Shown: positions 16,308-24,972, numbered from the stretch's first letter. The stretch is DNA of 33,920 nt from Candidatus Pelethosoma merdigallinarum (GCA_018716065.1 DVKJ01000063.1:1-33920), one strand, 5' to 3'. The notes: generated by a model from the sequence alone, not told the origin. Numbers and translations are program-made.

Positions 16308-16793
16308 CTATAATACCAATTCTATATATTGGGCACGTTTTAATATTTGATCGGTATCTTGATAAATTAAAGTCGTAAATTCTTCAATCATTCCTAATTG
16401 ATATAAATCTAATGGTTTTGTAATCTTTAAATAAATTTGATCTTGATCTTTATAAAGATCTCCAAAAGCACTTAATTTTTTAATACCATCTTCTTCGTGG
16501 AAACGATATAAAAAATCTACTTTTTTGATACGAATACGCATATCGACAACTTCTAAATCAAAATAATCAAAATCTTCTTTTGTAATTTGTAATACCATTC
16601 CATAAAAGGAATCTTGATACACTTGAATGATATAAAATCCTTCCATAGAAATATGATAGTGATTTTTCAATGTTAAAAAGAAAGACTTGAAGTACTCTTC
16701 TAAGTCCTCATCCGTTTCCAATTCTTTTTCTTTTATATAAAATTTATTCAAATAAACTTGAAAGCGACTTTCACTTAACTTTTCTATTTTCAT
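16308..16793 (-). CDS. protein of unknown function between engB and der
   Basis: Not recognised. It is a 161-residue soluble, acidic protein starting MKIEKLSESRFQVYLNKFYI, with a beta-rich, amphipathic pattern and a long conserved-looking middle (YHISMEGFYIIQVYQDSFYGMVLQI). The opening resembles, only superficially, adaptor proteins such as MecA, which begin with a short beta-hairpin and an acidic helix; this is too weak for a call. The ATG has AGGTGATT before it. Its position 10 bp ahead of der and about 45 bp behind engB suggests co-transcription with two ribosome-assembly GTPases. Confidence 0.6.
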   Translation of the reverse strand: MKIEKLSESRFQVYLNKFYIKEKELETDEDLEEYFKSFFLTLKNHYHISMEGFYIIQVYQDSFYGMVLQITKEDFDYFDLEVVDMRIRIKKVDFLYRFHEEDGIKKLSAFGDLYKDQDQIYLKITKPLDLYQLGMIEEFTTLIYQDTDQILKRAQYIELVL

Positions 16794-16803
16794 AGAATCA
16801 CCT

Positions 16804-16820
16804 ACACATAGTATATGTGT
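16804..16820. repeat. perfect inverted repeat between engB and the unknown gene
   Basis: ACACATA, 3 nt, TATGTGT: a 7-bp perfect stem just upstream of the RBS of the gene at 16793. There is no T-run, so it is not a classic terminator. It may be an mRNA processing or stability element, or fortuitous. Confidence 0.4.
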
Positions 16821-16837
16821 TCAATGAAGTTTTGATA

Positions 16838-17425
16838 TTAGTCTATAATGGTTCTTTGAATTTTGTCGTGAATCAAATCTTTTCCGGTTTTATCCACGTT
16901 AGAAAACAATATAAAATCATTTCCTAAGGTTAATTCTAATTCATTTAAAATCAAGTTACGTTGACGTTGATGATGAGTAATTCCTACTTTATCTACCTTA
17001 GTTGCGACAATGGTAACAGGAATGTGATAATGTTGTAGGAAATGATACATTAAAATGTCATCTGCGGTTGGTTTATTACGAAAATCAATTAACATGAATA
17101 CTTGTTTTAAATTCGGACGATTGGTTAAATAATCTTCCATCATTAACCCAAATTTTTTCTTTTCTTTTTTTCCTAATTTTGCAAATCCATATCCTGGTGC
17201 ATCGACTAAATAAAAGGCATCATTTACTAAATAAAAGTTAATGGTTTGTGTTTTTCCAGGTGTTGCCGATGTACGAGCTAAGTTTTTACGATTAATAATC
17301 GTATTAATAAAACTACTTTTTCCTACATTAGAACGACCAACTAATAAAAATTCTGGTTTATTATCCGTTGGATACTGACTTTCACGTACGGCACTAATGG
17401 TAAGTTCAACACTTTGAATTTTCAT
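16838..17425 (-). CDS. engB: ribosome biogenesis GTP-binding protein YsxC/EngB
   Basis: Essential Obg-type GTPase for large-subunit assembly. At 195 residues it is the normal length. The G motifs are complete: G1 GRSNVGKSSFIN, G2/switch I with ATPGKTQTINFYL, G3 DAPGYGFAKLGKKEK, G4 TKVDK, and G5-like FSNVDKTG. GAGGTG lies upstream of the ATG. A consensus SigA promoter drives it, and the following unknown gene and der are probably in the same transcript. Confidence 0.97.
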   Translation of the reverse strand: MKIQSVELTISAVRESQYPTDNKPEFLLVGRSNVGKSSFINTIINRKNLARTSATPGKTQTINFYLVNDAFYLVDAPGYGFAKLGKKEKKKFGLMMEDYLTNRPNLKQVFMLIDFRNKPTADDILMYHFLQHYHIPVTIVATKVDKVGITHHQRQRNLILNELELTLGNDFILFSNVDKTGKDLIHDKIQRTIID

Positions 17426-17452
17426 GTCATCACCTCTTTTTTAAGCTGTTTC

Positions 17453-17482
17453 ATTATAACATTATTTTTCATAGTTTGTCAA
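17453..17482 (-). promoter_or_regulatory. consensus SigA promoter of the engB operon
   Basis: Perfect TTGACA, 18-bp spacer, perfect TATAAT on the minus strand, about 28 bp from the engB ATG. Confidence 0.8.
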
Positions 17483-17490
17483 AAAAATGG

Positions 17491-17519
17491 TGGAAAAATA
17501 AGTTCCTTTATAGTATAAT
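17491..17519 (+). promoter_or_regulatory. SigA-like promoter of recU-pbp
   Basis: TGGAAA, 17-bp spacer, perfect TATAAT. It lies divergent from and adjacent to the engB promoter, with AGGTGAT before the recU ATG. Confidence 0.55.
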
Positions 17520-17536
17520 GAAGTATAGGTGATGTT

Positions 17537-18115
17537 ATGTTATATCCTAATGGTTTAAAAAAAAACTACAATCATACTGTTCATTATGGAAACCGTGGGA
17601 TGAATTTAGAAGAAGATATTAATGAATCCAATCTCTTCTATCGAACACATAATATCGGAATCATCCACAAAAAACCAGTACCTTTAACGATTGCGAAGGT
17701 AGAATTTCCTTCCCGTCGAGAAGCAGTGGTTCGGGAAGCTTATTTTAAGACTCCTTCCACTACCGATTATAATGGTATTTATCGTGGAAAATATATTGAT
17801 TTCGATGCCAAAGAAAGTAAAAGCAAAACTGCTTTTCCTTTAAAGAACATACATCCACATCAATTAAAACATCTAGAATCTATTTTACAACATGGAGGAA
17901 TTGCTTTCTTAATTGTACGTTTCACAACACTTGATGAGACTTATTTTCTCAAAGCGGACGATCTTCTTTCTTTTATAGAAACAACGGAAAGAAAGTCGAT
18001 CCCAATCACATTTTTTAGACAACATGCGATTCCAATTCCCAATAAAATTCATCCAAGAGTAGATTATTTAAAAATAATTGATGAATTATATTTTAAAGGA
18101 GGGTATCGTGAATAA
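17537..18115 (+). CDS. recU: Holliday junction resolvase RecU
   Basis: RecU resolves Holliday junctions during recombination and repair in Bacillota. The 192-residue product has the family layout: NRGMNLEEDINESNLFY near the start, the metal-binding DYNGIYRGKYIDFDAKES (residues about 76-95, Asp/Glu/Lys of the PD-(D/E)XK core), FPLKNIHPHQLKHL, and the C-terminal PRVDYLKII. AGGTGAT precedes the ATG. Its last 8 bases overlap the start of the class A PBP gene, the same recU-pbp order as the B. subtilis recU-ponA pair, so translation is probably coupled. Confidence 0.95.
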   Translation: MLYPNGLKKNYNHTVHYGNRGMNLEEDINESNLFYRTHNIGIIHKKPVPLTIAKVEFPSRREAVVREAYFKTPSTTDYNGIYRGKYIDFDAKESKSKTAFPLKNIHPHQLKHLESILQHGGIAFLIVRFTTLDETYFLKADDLLSFIETTERKSIPITFFRQHAIPIPNKIHPRVDYLKIIDELYFKGGYRE

Positions 18116-21077
18116 GCGACAAATCATTTATTTATTAAAAAAATACAAAGAATTAGTTCTTTTAGGAAGTATTAGTCTGATTGCTTTTATCATTGGAAGT
18201 CTTGTGATAGGTTGGCTTCTTTCATTCGTGATTATTGGTGCGATTGACTTACTTCTATTTTTTCCAAACAAAGATCAATGGTTAAAGAAGGATAAAGGTG
18301 GTAAAAACGTGAAAATTGATAATTATACGCAAAACACGAGAAGTGCAAGAAGTGCGAATGCTAAAACAGTAAATAAAAAAACAAAGAAGAAAAAAAATAA
18401 AAAGAAAAAATGGAAAATTATATTATTAACTTTATTAGGATTAGGAATACTTGCGATTATCGCATTTATCATATTTATGATGATGATTATTAAAGATGCG
18501 CCTAAGTTTGATCCTGAAAACTTATATCATCAAGAATCTAGTATTGTTTATGACAAAAATGGTAATCAGGTAGCGAAATTGGGAGCCGAAAATCGTGAAA
18601 AAGTAACTTATGATCAACTTCCAGAAGTTTTAGTGGATGCGATTGTAGCAACAGAGGATTCTAGGTTCTTTGAACATAACGGATTCGATTTACCTCGTTT
18701 CTTAAAAGCAAGTTTTGGACAGCTCCTTGGGAAAAACGCAGGTGGAGCTTCTACCTTGACCATGCAGATTGTAAAGAATCACTTTACTTCTACTACAGCA
18801 ACAGGATTCGAAGGAATTAAACGTAAATTTACAGACATTTATATGTCAATCTTCCAAGTAGAAAAACACTATTCGAAAAAAGAAATTATGGAATTCTATG
18901 TAAATGCACCTTATTTAGGAAGTGGTGCATGGGGTGTGGAACAAGCTTGCCAAACTTACTTTGGTAAGTCTGCAAAAGATATTAACTTATCAGAAGCAGC
19001 TATGATTGCTGGACTATTCCAAGCACCAAACTCTTATGATCCAAATCTACATCCAGAGTTAACAGAACAACGTCGACAAACTGTATTATATTTAATGGAG
19101 CGTCATGGATATATTACTTCTAAAGAACGTGAAGCAGCAGAAAAATTAACGGTAGAAAAAATTGTAAAAGATCGTTCAACCAATACCGAAGGATCAACCA
19201 ATGAGAACAAATATCAAGCCTTTGTAGATACTGTAGTAGAAGAAGTTCAAGAAGATACAGGACAAGATCCATATTCTGTTTCTATGGAAATCTATACAAC
19301 TCTCGATCCAGAAAAACAAGAACACATTTCTAATATTATGGATGGAGACGGATTTACTTGGGAAAATGATAGTGTTGATGCTGGTATTATGGTTTTAAAT
19401 AATCAAACAGGTGAAATTGTGGCAGTAGGAGCCGGACGTAATCGTACTGGAAAACGTGGATATAATACGGCTACTATGATGAGAAAGCAAATTGGATCTA
19501 CAGCTAAACCAATCTATGATTATGCACCTGGTATTGAATATGAAAACTGGTCTACTTATACACCATTTGTAGATGAAAAACATAGTTATTCTAATGGTGT
19601 TGAAATTTATAACTGGGATCGTACTTATAATGGTTGGATGACTTTACGTGATGCACTTGCTCAATCTCGTAATATTCCAGCATTAAAGGCATTCCAAGCA
19701 AATAAAAATAAAAATATTAAAAACTTTGTTACTAGTTTAGGATTATCTCCTGAATTAGAAGATAATATTGTTCACGAAGCACATGCTTTAGGTGGTTATA
19801 ATGGAGAAAATCCATTAACTATGGCTGCGGCTTATGCGGCTTTTGGAAACGGTGGATATTATATTAAACCACATAGTTATACTAAGATCGTATTTAAAGA
19901 AAATGGCGAAACTATTGAAAATAAACCTGAAAAGAAACGAGTAATGAGTGAAGAAACTGCTTATATGATGACCGATTTATTAAAATCTAGTGCACAAGGT
20001 GGTTTAGGTGCTCAAGCTAATTTAGGTAGTGATATCGTTTATGGTGCTAAAACCGGTACTTCCAACTTCGATGAAGAAACGATTAAAAAATGGGGATTCG
20101 GTCCAAATGCCGTTAACGACTTATGGGTAAATTCAGTTTCTCCTGATTATGCAATTTCTATTTGGTATGGATATAAAGAAATTGATCCAGATCATGTTAG
20201 TACTTCTTATAATATTCAACATCGTAAGTTGTTCCAAGCAGTCGCAAAAGGAATTTATAAATCAGGATCTAATTGGACAAAACCAGAAGGTGTTTCAGAA
20301 GTAACGATTGAAAAAGGAAGTTATCCTGCCCAATTGCCAAGCGAATTTACTCCTGATAATTATAAAATTACAGAATTATTTAAAAAAGGAACCGAACCTA
20401 CAGAAGTATCAAAACGTTTTGCAAAACTAGATAATCCAACCAATGTAAAAGCTACATTAAGTGGTAGAACTGCTACTATTACATGGAATGCGATTAAAAC
20501 ACCATGGGCTCTAGATTCAGCTAGTATCGCAGGTAGTTGGGCAAAAGTATACAACGATCCAAATTATGGAGCTTCTGTAATACTAGGACAAAATCAAAGT
20601 ATTTTAGGTAGCCTTACTTACGATATTTATAGTAAAGATAGTGCAGGTAATTTATCTTATTTAGGAACAACTGCAGATACAAAATATACATTTAACGTTC
20701 GTTCTACATCACCAAATACTTATGTTGTAAAAGCAACTTATACGAACTTCAAAGCAAACGCTAGTGATGGTGTAAGTGTAAGTATTCAAACGAGTGGTAT
20801 TAAACAAGAAGTTACAGCAACTTTAAATGGTAGTGAACAAATGACCCTTGCGGTAGGTGAGACTTTCACAGATCCAGGCGTTAGTGTTAAAATAGATGGT
20901 ACTCCAGCTAGTGGAAACAACTATACTACTTCTATCAGTTTTGTAGGTGCAGATGGTATTCCTCAAAAAGTATCAGAGGTAGATACCGATACACCAGGAA
21001 CTTACACAATTACTTATAAAATAACAAATGAAAATTATACTGGTGAAGATTTAGAAAGAACTGTAATTGTACAATAA
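18108..21077 (+). CDS. class A penicillin-binding protein, PBP1 type
   Basis: Bifunctional transglycosylase/transpeptidase polymerising and crosslinking peptidoglycan (the ponA counterpart by position). The true start is the GTG at 18108, with AAAGGAGGG upstream. Residues about 8-50 hold two membrane helices and about 100-128 a third after a Lys-rich linker; most PBP1 proteins have one. The GT51 domain shows ATEDSRFFEHNG (catalytic Glu about 183) and GASTLTMQIVKN. The transpeptidase has STAK (Ser about 464), SRN and KTGT. The last 220 residues add a fibronectin-like segment (NPTNVKATLSGRTATITWN) and an Ig-like module (LAVGETFTDPGVSV to TYTITYKI). At 989 residues it is long for the family. A clean terminator follows. 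Confidence 0.92.
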   Translation: MNKRQIIYLLKKYKELVLLGSISLIAFIIGSLVIGWLLSFVIIGAIDLLLFFPNKDQWLKKDKGGKNVKIDNYTQNTRSARSANAKTVNKKTKKKKNKKKKWKIILLTLLGLGILAIIAFIIFMMMIIKDAPKFDPENLYHQESSIVYDKNGNQVAKLGAENREKVTYDQLPEVLVDAIVATEDSRFFEHNGFDLPRFLKASFGQLLGKNAGGASTLTMQIVKNHFTSTTATGFEGIKRKFTDIYMSIFQVEKHYSKKEIMEFYVNAPYLGSGAWGVEQACQTYFGKSAKDINLSEAAMIAGLFQAPNSYDPNLHPELTEQRRQTVLYLMERHGYITSKEREAAEKLTVEKIVKDRSTNTEGSTNENKYQAFVDTVVEEVQEDTGQDPYSVSMEIYTTLDPEKQEHISNIMDGDGFTWENDSVDAGIMVLNNQTGEIVAVGAGRNRTGKRGYNTATMMRKQIGSTAKPIYDYAPGIEYENWSTYTPFVDEKHSYSNGVEIYNWDRTYNGWMTLRDALAQSRNIPALKAFQANKNKNIKNFVTSLGLSPELEDNIVHEAHALGGYNGENPLTMAAAYAAFGNGGYYIKPHSYTKIVFKENGETIENKPEKKRVMSEETAYMMTDLLKSSAQGGLGAQANLGSDIVYGAKTGTSNFDEETIKKWGFGPNAVNDLWVNSVSPDYAISIWYGYKEIDPDHVSTSYNIQHRKLFQAVAKGIYKSGSNWTKPEGVSEVTIEKGSYPAQLPSEFTPDNYKITELFKKGTEPTEVSKRFAKLDNPTNVKATLSGRTATITWNAIKTPWALDSASIAGSWAKVYNDPNYGASVILGQNQSILGSLTYDIYSKDSAGNLSYLGTTADTKYTFNVRSTSPNTYVVKATYTNFKANASDGVSVSIQTSGIKQEVTATLNGSEQMTLAVGETFTDPGVSVKIDGTPASGNNYTTSISFVGADGIPQKVSEVDTDTPGTYTITYKITNENYTGEDLERTVIVQ

Positions 21078-21108
21078 AAAGAATGGAATTGATTCCCATT
21101 CTTTTTTT
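21076..21108 (+). terminator. recU-pbp terminator
   Basis: AAAAAGAATGG pairs with CCATTCTTTTT over a 9-nt loop and ends in eight or more Ts, beginning at the PBP stop codon. It also lies at the 3' end of the convergent gene ending at 21109. Confidence 0.85.
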
Positions 21109-21864
21109 TCATAAATTTAATATATCTTCATATTTCAGATTAGTTATCTCACTGATTTCTTCTATCGAATAATTTCGCTTGTGTAACTTAGAAACAATCA
21201 TTTCTTTTGCTTCTTTAACGCCGTCCCAAAAAATAGAAGATTTAAGCATAAATCCCGAAGCAAGTCCATTTCCAAAGCTACCGTTTTTCTCACCAATCGT
21301 AATAATTTTTTCAATGACTTCATTTGGCGCGATATCCTTTAGTGCTTCTCTTATTTGAGATGAATCATCCGCATAAAATATAGATGCCCAACGGTGTTTT
21401 TTGTCATCTGAATTATTTTGATATAAACGATTACAATTTGGTAGATTATATGAATAAGCAACAAAGTTTTCAATCTTCGCATCGTCATCAGACATATAAT
21501 GTTCTTCAAGATCTTTCATGTCATCTGGTAAACCTTCGAAATGAATTTGAACATAAGACCATGAAGAATTCTTTTCTGCCTCATAAAGAAACAAACCAAA
21601 ATAATTTATTAGATGATCGACATAATCCCATGTATAAAATGGTGAGAATAATTGAACTCGTATTTTTTTCTCTTTTAAACGAATGAATAAATTAATACTT
21701 TCATCACAATTATAATGCTTTTTATCCGAAAGCAATACGATATTTCCATTAATCTCTTCATAAGGGATATCTAAAAAACTACTTAAAAAACTCGCTAATA
21801 TATCAAGGTTTTCTTTGTTAAAAAACAATTCATTAAATTTATGATTCAAAGCCAATATATTCAT
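21109..21864 (-). CDS. Rpn/YhgA-like PD-(D/E)XK protein with degraded active site
   Basis: The 251-residue product resembles Rpn-family recombination-promoting nucleases (transposase_31 / PDDEXK_2 type). It opens with FNELFFNKENLDILASFLSSFL and closes with the family's MIVSKLHKRNYSIEEISEIT helix pair. In active members the core reads roughly D-x-R then I-E-x-Q; here the aligned text is FIRLKEKKIRVQ (60-71), replacing the Asp by Phe and the Glu by Arg. Nuclease activity is therefore doubtful. GGAGGAAAA precedes the ATG and a SigA promoter lies upstream, so it appears expressed. The family is often mobile or phase-variable; no element ends are seen here. Confidence 0.6.
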   Translation of the reverse strand: MNILALNHKFNELFFNKENLDILASFLSSFLDIPYEEINGNIVLLSDKKHYNCDESINLFIRLKEKKIRVQLFSPFYTWDYVDHLINYFGLFLYEAEKNSSWSYVQIHFEGLPDDMKDLEEHYMSDDDAKIENFVAYSYNLPNCNRLYQNNSDDKKHRWASIFYADDSSQIREALKDIAPNEVIEKIITIGEKNGSFGNGLASGFMLKSSIFWDGVKEAKEMIVSKLHKRNYSIEEISEITNLKYEDILNL

Positions 21865-21885
21865 ATTTTCCTCCTTTCCAATGTC

Positions 21886-21914
21886 ACTATAACACTTTAA
21901 AAATCAAGGGTCAA
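21886..21914 (-). promoter_or_regulatory. SigA-like promoter of the Rpn-like gene
   Basis: TTGACC, 17-bp spacer, TATAGT on the minus strand, about 20 bp before the ATG. Confidence 0.6.
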
Positions 21915-21982
21915 ACGACACTTTTAAGGTTTCTGAATGAATATTTTTACAGATATCTAAAATCTGTTTAGACAAAAATAAA

Positions 21983-22010
21983 AAATTGGTAAATTCATTC
22001 TTACCAATTT
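21983..22010 (-). terminator. terminator after the third TasA-like gene
   Basis: AAATTGGTAA pairs perfectly with TTACCAATTT over an 8-nt loop, and is followed by a T-run on the minus strand. Confidence 0.75.
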
Positions 22011-22053
22011 CTTATATCTGTCATATTGAACATTTTTTAAATTTTACACTTTT

Positions 22054-22590
22054 TTACAGTTGAACAAATTGAAAGTTTGCTAAAATGGTACTATAAGCTC
22101 CTTCTGTTACATTGGTAACAGCTGGATCCCACTCTACTTTGATACGAACTGTTGCTTTTTGTCCGGCACGTAATACATATCCTTTTTCTACTCCACTAAC
22201 TGTATAACGAATCGCATTGTTTGTATTTTGGTCATTATCAATATCAATTAACATTTGGTCTAAAACAGCATCTAAACGCCCTTTATTGTGGATTTCTACG
22301 TCATAGGTTACACTATCCCCTGGTGAATTTAAAATCACGTAGAAATAGAGTGTATTGGCAATACTATAAGGTTTAAACTTTTCACTCGCACTCCCTTCAA
22401 TCGTTCCAGAGGTAGTTACGTTCGTTTGAATATCCCAAAATTTTGATTGATCTACAATACCAAATTTTGCTTTATAGGCTAGTGGTATATAACCAATTGC
22501 CATAATTAAAAAAGCAATAAATAAACAAAATAAAATTCTTCCTTTATATGTTCTTGGTTTTTGTTCTTGATTTTTTGTTTCTGGATTCAT
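22054..22590 (-). CDS. divergent TasA/camelysin-like secreted protein
   Basis: A 178-residue protein with a basic N-terminus, one signal-anchor helix (ILFCLFIAFLIMAIGYIPLAYKA) and a beta-rich ectodomain with the TasA-type core: NSPGDSVTYDVEIHNKGRLDAVL, then GQKATVRIKVEWDPAVT and a closing ANFQFVQL. It is clearly homologous to, but much more diverged than, the two near-identical TasA-like proteins upstream. It is probably cleaved by the SipW-type peptidase at 23719 and could be a TapA-like minor or anchoring subunit; that role is inference. The gene has its own promoter and a terminator on each side. Confidence 0.72.
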   Translation of the reverse strand: MNPETKNQEQKPRTYKGRILFCLFIAFLIMAIGYIPLAYKAKFGIVDQSKFWDIQTNVTTSGTIEGSASEKFKPYSIANTLYFYVILNSPGDSVTYDVEIHNKGRLDAVLDQMLIDIDNDQNTNNAIRYTVSGVEKGYVLRAGQKATVRIKVEWDPAVTNVTEGAYSTILANFQFVQL

Positions 22591-22611
22591 GATCTCACCT
22601 ACTATAATATT

Positions 22612-22640
22612 ATTGTATAAAATTATTGAGAAATAGTCAA
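22612..22640 (-). promoter_or_regulatory. SigA-like promoter of the third TasA-like gene
   Basis: TTGACT, 17-bp spacer, TACAAT on the minus strand. The -35 overlaps the T-rich end of the preceding terminator. Confidence 0.6.
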
Positions 22641-22669
22641 GAAAAGAACAAGAATTCTATTCCTGTCCT
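22638..22669 (-). terminator. terminator overlapping the end of the DUF5305 gene
   Basis: AGGACAGGAAT pairs with ATTCTTGTTCT (11 bp including two G-U pairs), followed by TTTCTT on the minus strand. The stop codon at 22657 lies within the loop. Confidence 0.5.
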
Positions 22670-23700
22670 TCACGTAAAACGAAACGATATAATTGAGTTC
22701 CTTGAATAATCATAAACCAACCTTCATTTCCATTACCATAATATAGAATTGGAATACGAACTTCAGCTTCTAAATCAATTAATTCATTAAATGATTTTAC
22801 TTCAACAATGGTCATATTAGAAATATCCATTAATGTATTAATTTCTACAATGATATCTCCATATTCTTTTAAGATACGATTAACTTGACGTTCAAATGCA
22901 CTTTCATTCTTTTTCGCAAATGTCTTACAATACTTATAGAAAGCAAATGCGGTTACAACAAAGGCTCCAAGTGCAACAATAATTTTTAAAGCATTAACAG
23001 TTCTTGTTGCCGTTGTAACTTTAGAAATATTTTGAACTTCATTAGTCTTAGATTTTGTTGTAATTTGGAATGCTTGTTCATTAAGAGGAATCTTCATTTC
23101 ATAAGAACTTTCCTCATTTACCGTTCCCACGTTAGAAGTTGGAACACCACGAACACTTACTTTAAATACTACTGATAAATAAGCATCCATTGGAATACTG
23201 ATTTCTTTATAGAAGTTTTCTACAATCGCATTATATTGTTCATAATCAATCACTAAATCTTTTGATAAAGTAAATCCTAATTCATTATGAAGTGTTTTTG
23301 TTTCAGATGGCACTAAAACATAACTCTTATTCCATACTTCATTATTTTCTAATTCATCTGTTGTTTGATACTCACCAATAATATTTGCATTTACACTATA
23401 AGTATAGGTAAGATCAGCTTCTGTACTTCCACTATATTGATAGTTAAATTTTGCATTAATATTATTAACTAATTTAGAAATATATAACTTATTCATTCCT
23501 ATAGTTTTAGAATCTGTATAGTTATTATCTTTTAAATTAACAGAATATGTTCCTGATGGTGTTGCTTTATAAGAATAAAGAACATCTTGTTTTCCTTCTG
23601 TAACGTTGATTGCACTAAAACCAATCACCGCTTCAACACTAAAAATAATTAAGAAGATTAAAGGAATAATCACTTTCCTTAACATTTTATTATCTTTCAT
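22657..23700 (-). CDS. DUF5305-type membrane protein of the SipW/TasA locus
   Basis: A 347-residue protein with an N-terminal signal anchor (VIIPLIFLIIFSVEAVIGF), a beta-rich extracellular domain of about 210 residues, a second membrane helix (about 235-258, ALKIIVALGAFVVTAFAFY) and a cytosolic tail of about 80 residues. The architecture and wording (VLYSYKATPSGTYSVNLKDNN, YIVVPSETKTL-like strand) fit DUF5305 proteins, which commonly sit beside SipW-type peptidases. The function is unknown; an anchor or assembly factor for the TasA-like fibre is inferred from context. AGAGGG precedes the ATG. It lies 18 bp after sipW, so the two are co-transcribed. Confidence 0.75.
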   Translation of the reverse strand: MKDNKMLRKVIIPLIFLIIFSVEAVIGFSAINVTEGKQDVLYSYKATPSGTYSVNLKDNNYTDSKTIGMNKLYISKLVNNINAKFNYQYSGSTEADLTYTYSVNANIIGEYQTTDELENNEVWNKSYVLVPSETKTLHNELGFTLSKDLVIDYEQYNAIVENFYKEISIPMDAYLSVVFKVSVRGVPTSNVGTVNEESSYEMKIPLNEQAFQITTKSKTNEVQNISKVTTATRTVNALKIIVALGAFVVTAFAFYKYCKTFAKKNESAFERQVNRILKEYGDIIVEINTLMDISNMTIVEVKSFNELIDLEAEVRIPILYYGNGNEGWFMIIQGTQLYRFVLREGQE

Positions 23701-23718
23701 TTTGTTCCCTCTTTTCTT

Positions 23719-24879
23719 TTATCTTTTTGAAAACATGTCATTCAACCATACAGAAGGATATCCAATCTTTGGTATAACATATTTTACAACGCCTCGAATC
23801 TGTGACTCTGTCACTGGATTCGAATCTGGTGCATTATTATTATCACCTTTCGTAATATAAGTAAATGCTCCATTATCATCTTCTTTTATTTTTACAATAC
23901 GATGCACAATGTAACGTCCATCCGCTTCATACTGTAAAACATCTCCTACTTTTAATTTATCAGTTTCATCCACATCTAACTTTCGTACTACTACGACATC
24001 CCCACGACTAAAAGCAGGAACCATACTGTTTGAAACAATCGCAACTGGTTCATTTTTAAATAAACCTAATACGAATCCTACAAACATAATCAAAATCGCA
24101 TAAATTGGTAGTATATTTAATGGATTATCTCGATTAATACGCCTTCGCGAGACATTCTCTTCCACTTTGATTTGTGCATAATTCATATAGAAATATACAA
24201 TAGATGGTGTAATAATCTCAAATAATGCGGTTCCAAACCAATCTAAATTTGGGAAAATAGGAGTAATAAAGAAAACAATTTGGATTACACTACGATAGAT
24301 AATATTAGGAATAAATCCTGCAATCGTTGCAATATAAGTAAATAAGCTATTTTTAACAACCGATGGGATTAACACAGAAGAGATATATTCAAAAGATGTC
24401 TGCATATTTGCAAAATTCTTATCGATCTCTGTATAGTTTAATTCCACCGCAACAAATAAGACCGTTACAATTGCTAGAATATATTTTTTTCGGCTTGTAT
24501 AGTTAACCAAAATAGAACGTACATATTCTTGACAAATAAAAGCTGGGATATAAGACCAAATATTAACCAGGATCTTCCCAATATCATGAGAATATGGACT
24601 ATATTGATATCCAAATACTAAACCTGATAAAAAATAAACAATCAAGTATAAAATAACGGCAATAACTACTGTTTGTATTTTATCTACTTTATTTTTATAC
24701 CGAGGATGTTCATTCGATGAAAATAAAAAGGCAAGCCCTGCGATGAACAACCAAAACAAAGGGTTGATCACATTATAATATATTTTTGCAGAAAAAATAA
24801 TATTTAATGCAGGGTAAATTGTCAAGTATAAAAATATAAGTACATAAATACTAATAATTTTCAAATTAATTCTCTTCAT
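23719..24879 (-). CDS. sipW: SipW-type (ER-type) signal peptidase with polytopic N-terminal extension
   Basis: S26B signal peptidase expected to mature the TasA-like proteins of this locus. The C-terminal 110 residues hold the catalytic Ser in SNSMVPAF (about Ser285), the His of YIVHRIVK (about 326) that replaces the bacterial Lys, and the TKGDNNNAPD box. Residues 1-275 add roughly seven to eight membrane helices not present in B. subtilis SipW (about 190 residues, two helices). This extension contains QEYVR (117-121), faintly like the motif 1 of CPBP/Abi membrane proteases, but without the other motifs. AGGGG lies upstream of the ATG. It sits between the tasA-like gene at 24965 and the DUF5305 gene and is co-transcribed with the latter. 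Confidence 0.85.
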   Translation of the reverse strand: MKRINLKIISIYVLIFLYLTIYPALNIIFSAKIYYNVINPLFWLFIAGLAFLFSSNEHPRYKNKVDKIQTVVIAVILYLIVYFLSGLVFGYQYSPYSHDIGKILVNIWSYIPAFICQEYVRSILVNYTSRKKYILAIVTVLFVAVELNYTEIDKNFANMQTSFEYISSVLIPSVVKNSLFTYIATIAGFIPNIIYRSVIQIVFFITPIFPNLDWFGTALFEIITPSIVYFYMNYAQIKVEENVSRRRINRDNPLNILPIYAILIMFVGFVLGLFKNEPVAIVSNSMVPAFSRGDVVVVRKLDVDETDKLKVGDVLQYEADGRYIVHRIVKIKEDDNGAFTYITKGDNNNAPDSNPVTESQIRGVVKYVIPKIGYPSVWLNDMFSKR

Positions 24880-24947
24880 ACTTTTCCCCTAGTTTCCTAT
24901 CATAATTATAGTTTAACAAAAAATTAGATAGAAATCAAGTAAAAGAA

Positions 24948-24972
24948 AAGCTTAAAATTAAATTTTAAGCTT
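24948..24972 (-). terminator. terminator or attenuator between tasA copy 1 and sipW
   Basis: A perfect 11-bp stem (AAGCTTAAAAT with its complement, 3-nt loop) encloses the tasA stop codon and is followed by TTTTCTTTT on the minus strand. It should lower sipW expression relative to the fibre subunit. Confidence 0.7.

Noticed and set aside
16308-16793. Assignment of the engB-der intergenic ORF as a MecA-like adaptor
   Set aside because: Only the first few residues resemble MecA; the remainder gives no support.
23606-23860. Plus-strand 84-residue ORF across the sipW-DUF5305 junction
   Set aside because: Antisense to two well-supported genes, and no RBS.
24880-24945. TATAAT upstream of sipW as a separate promoter
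   Set aside because: The -10 is good but no acceptable -35 lies at 16-18 bp, so read-through past the tasA terminator is as likely.
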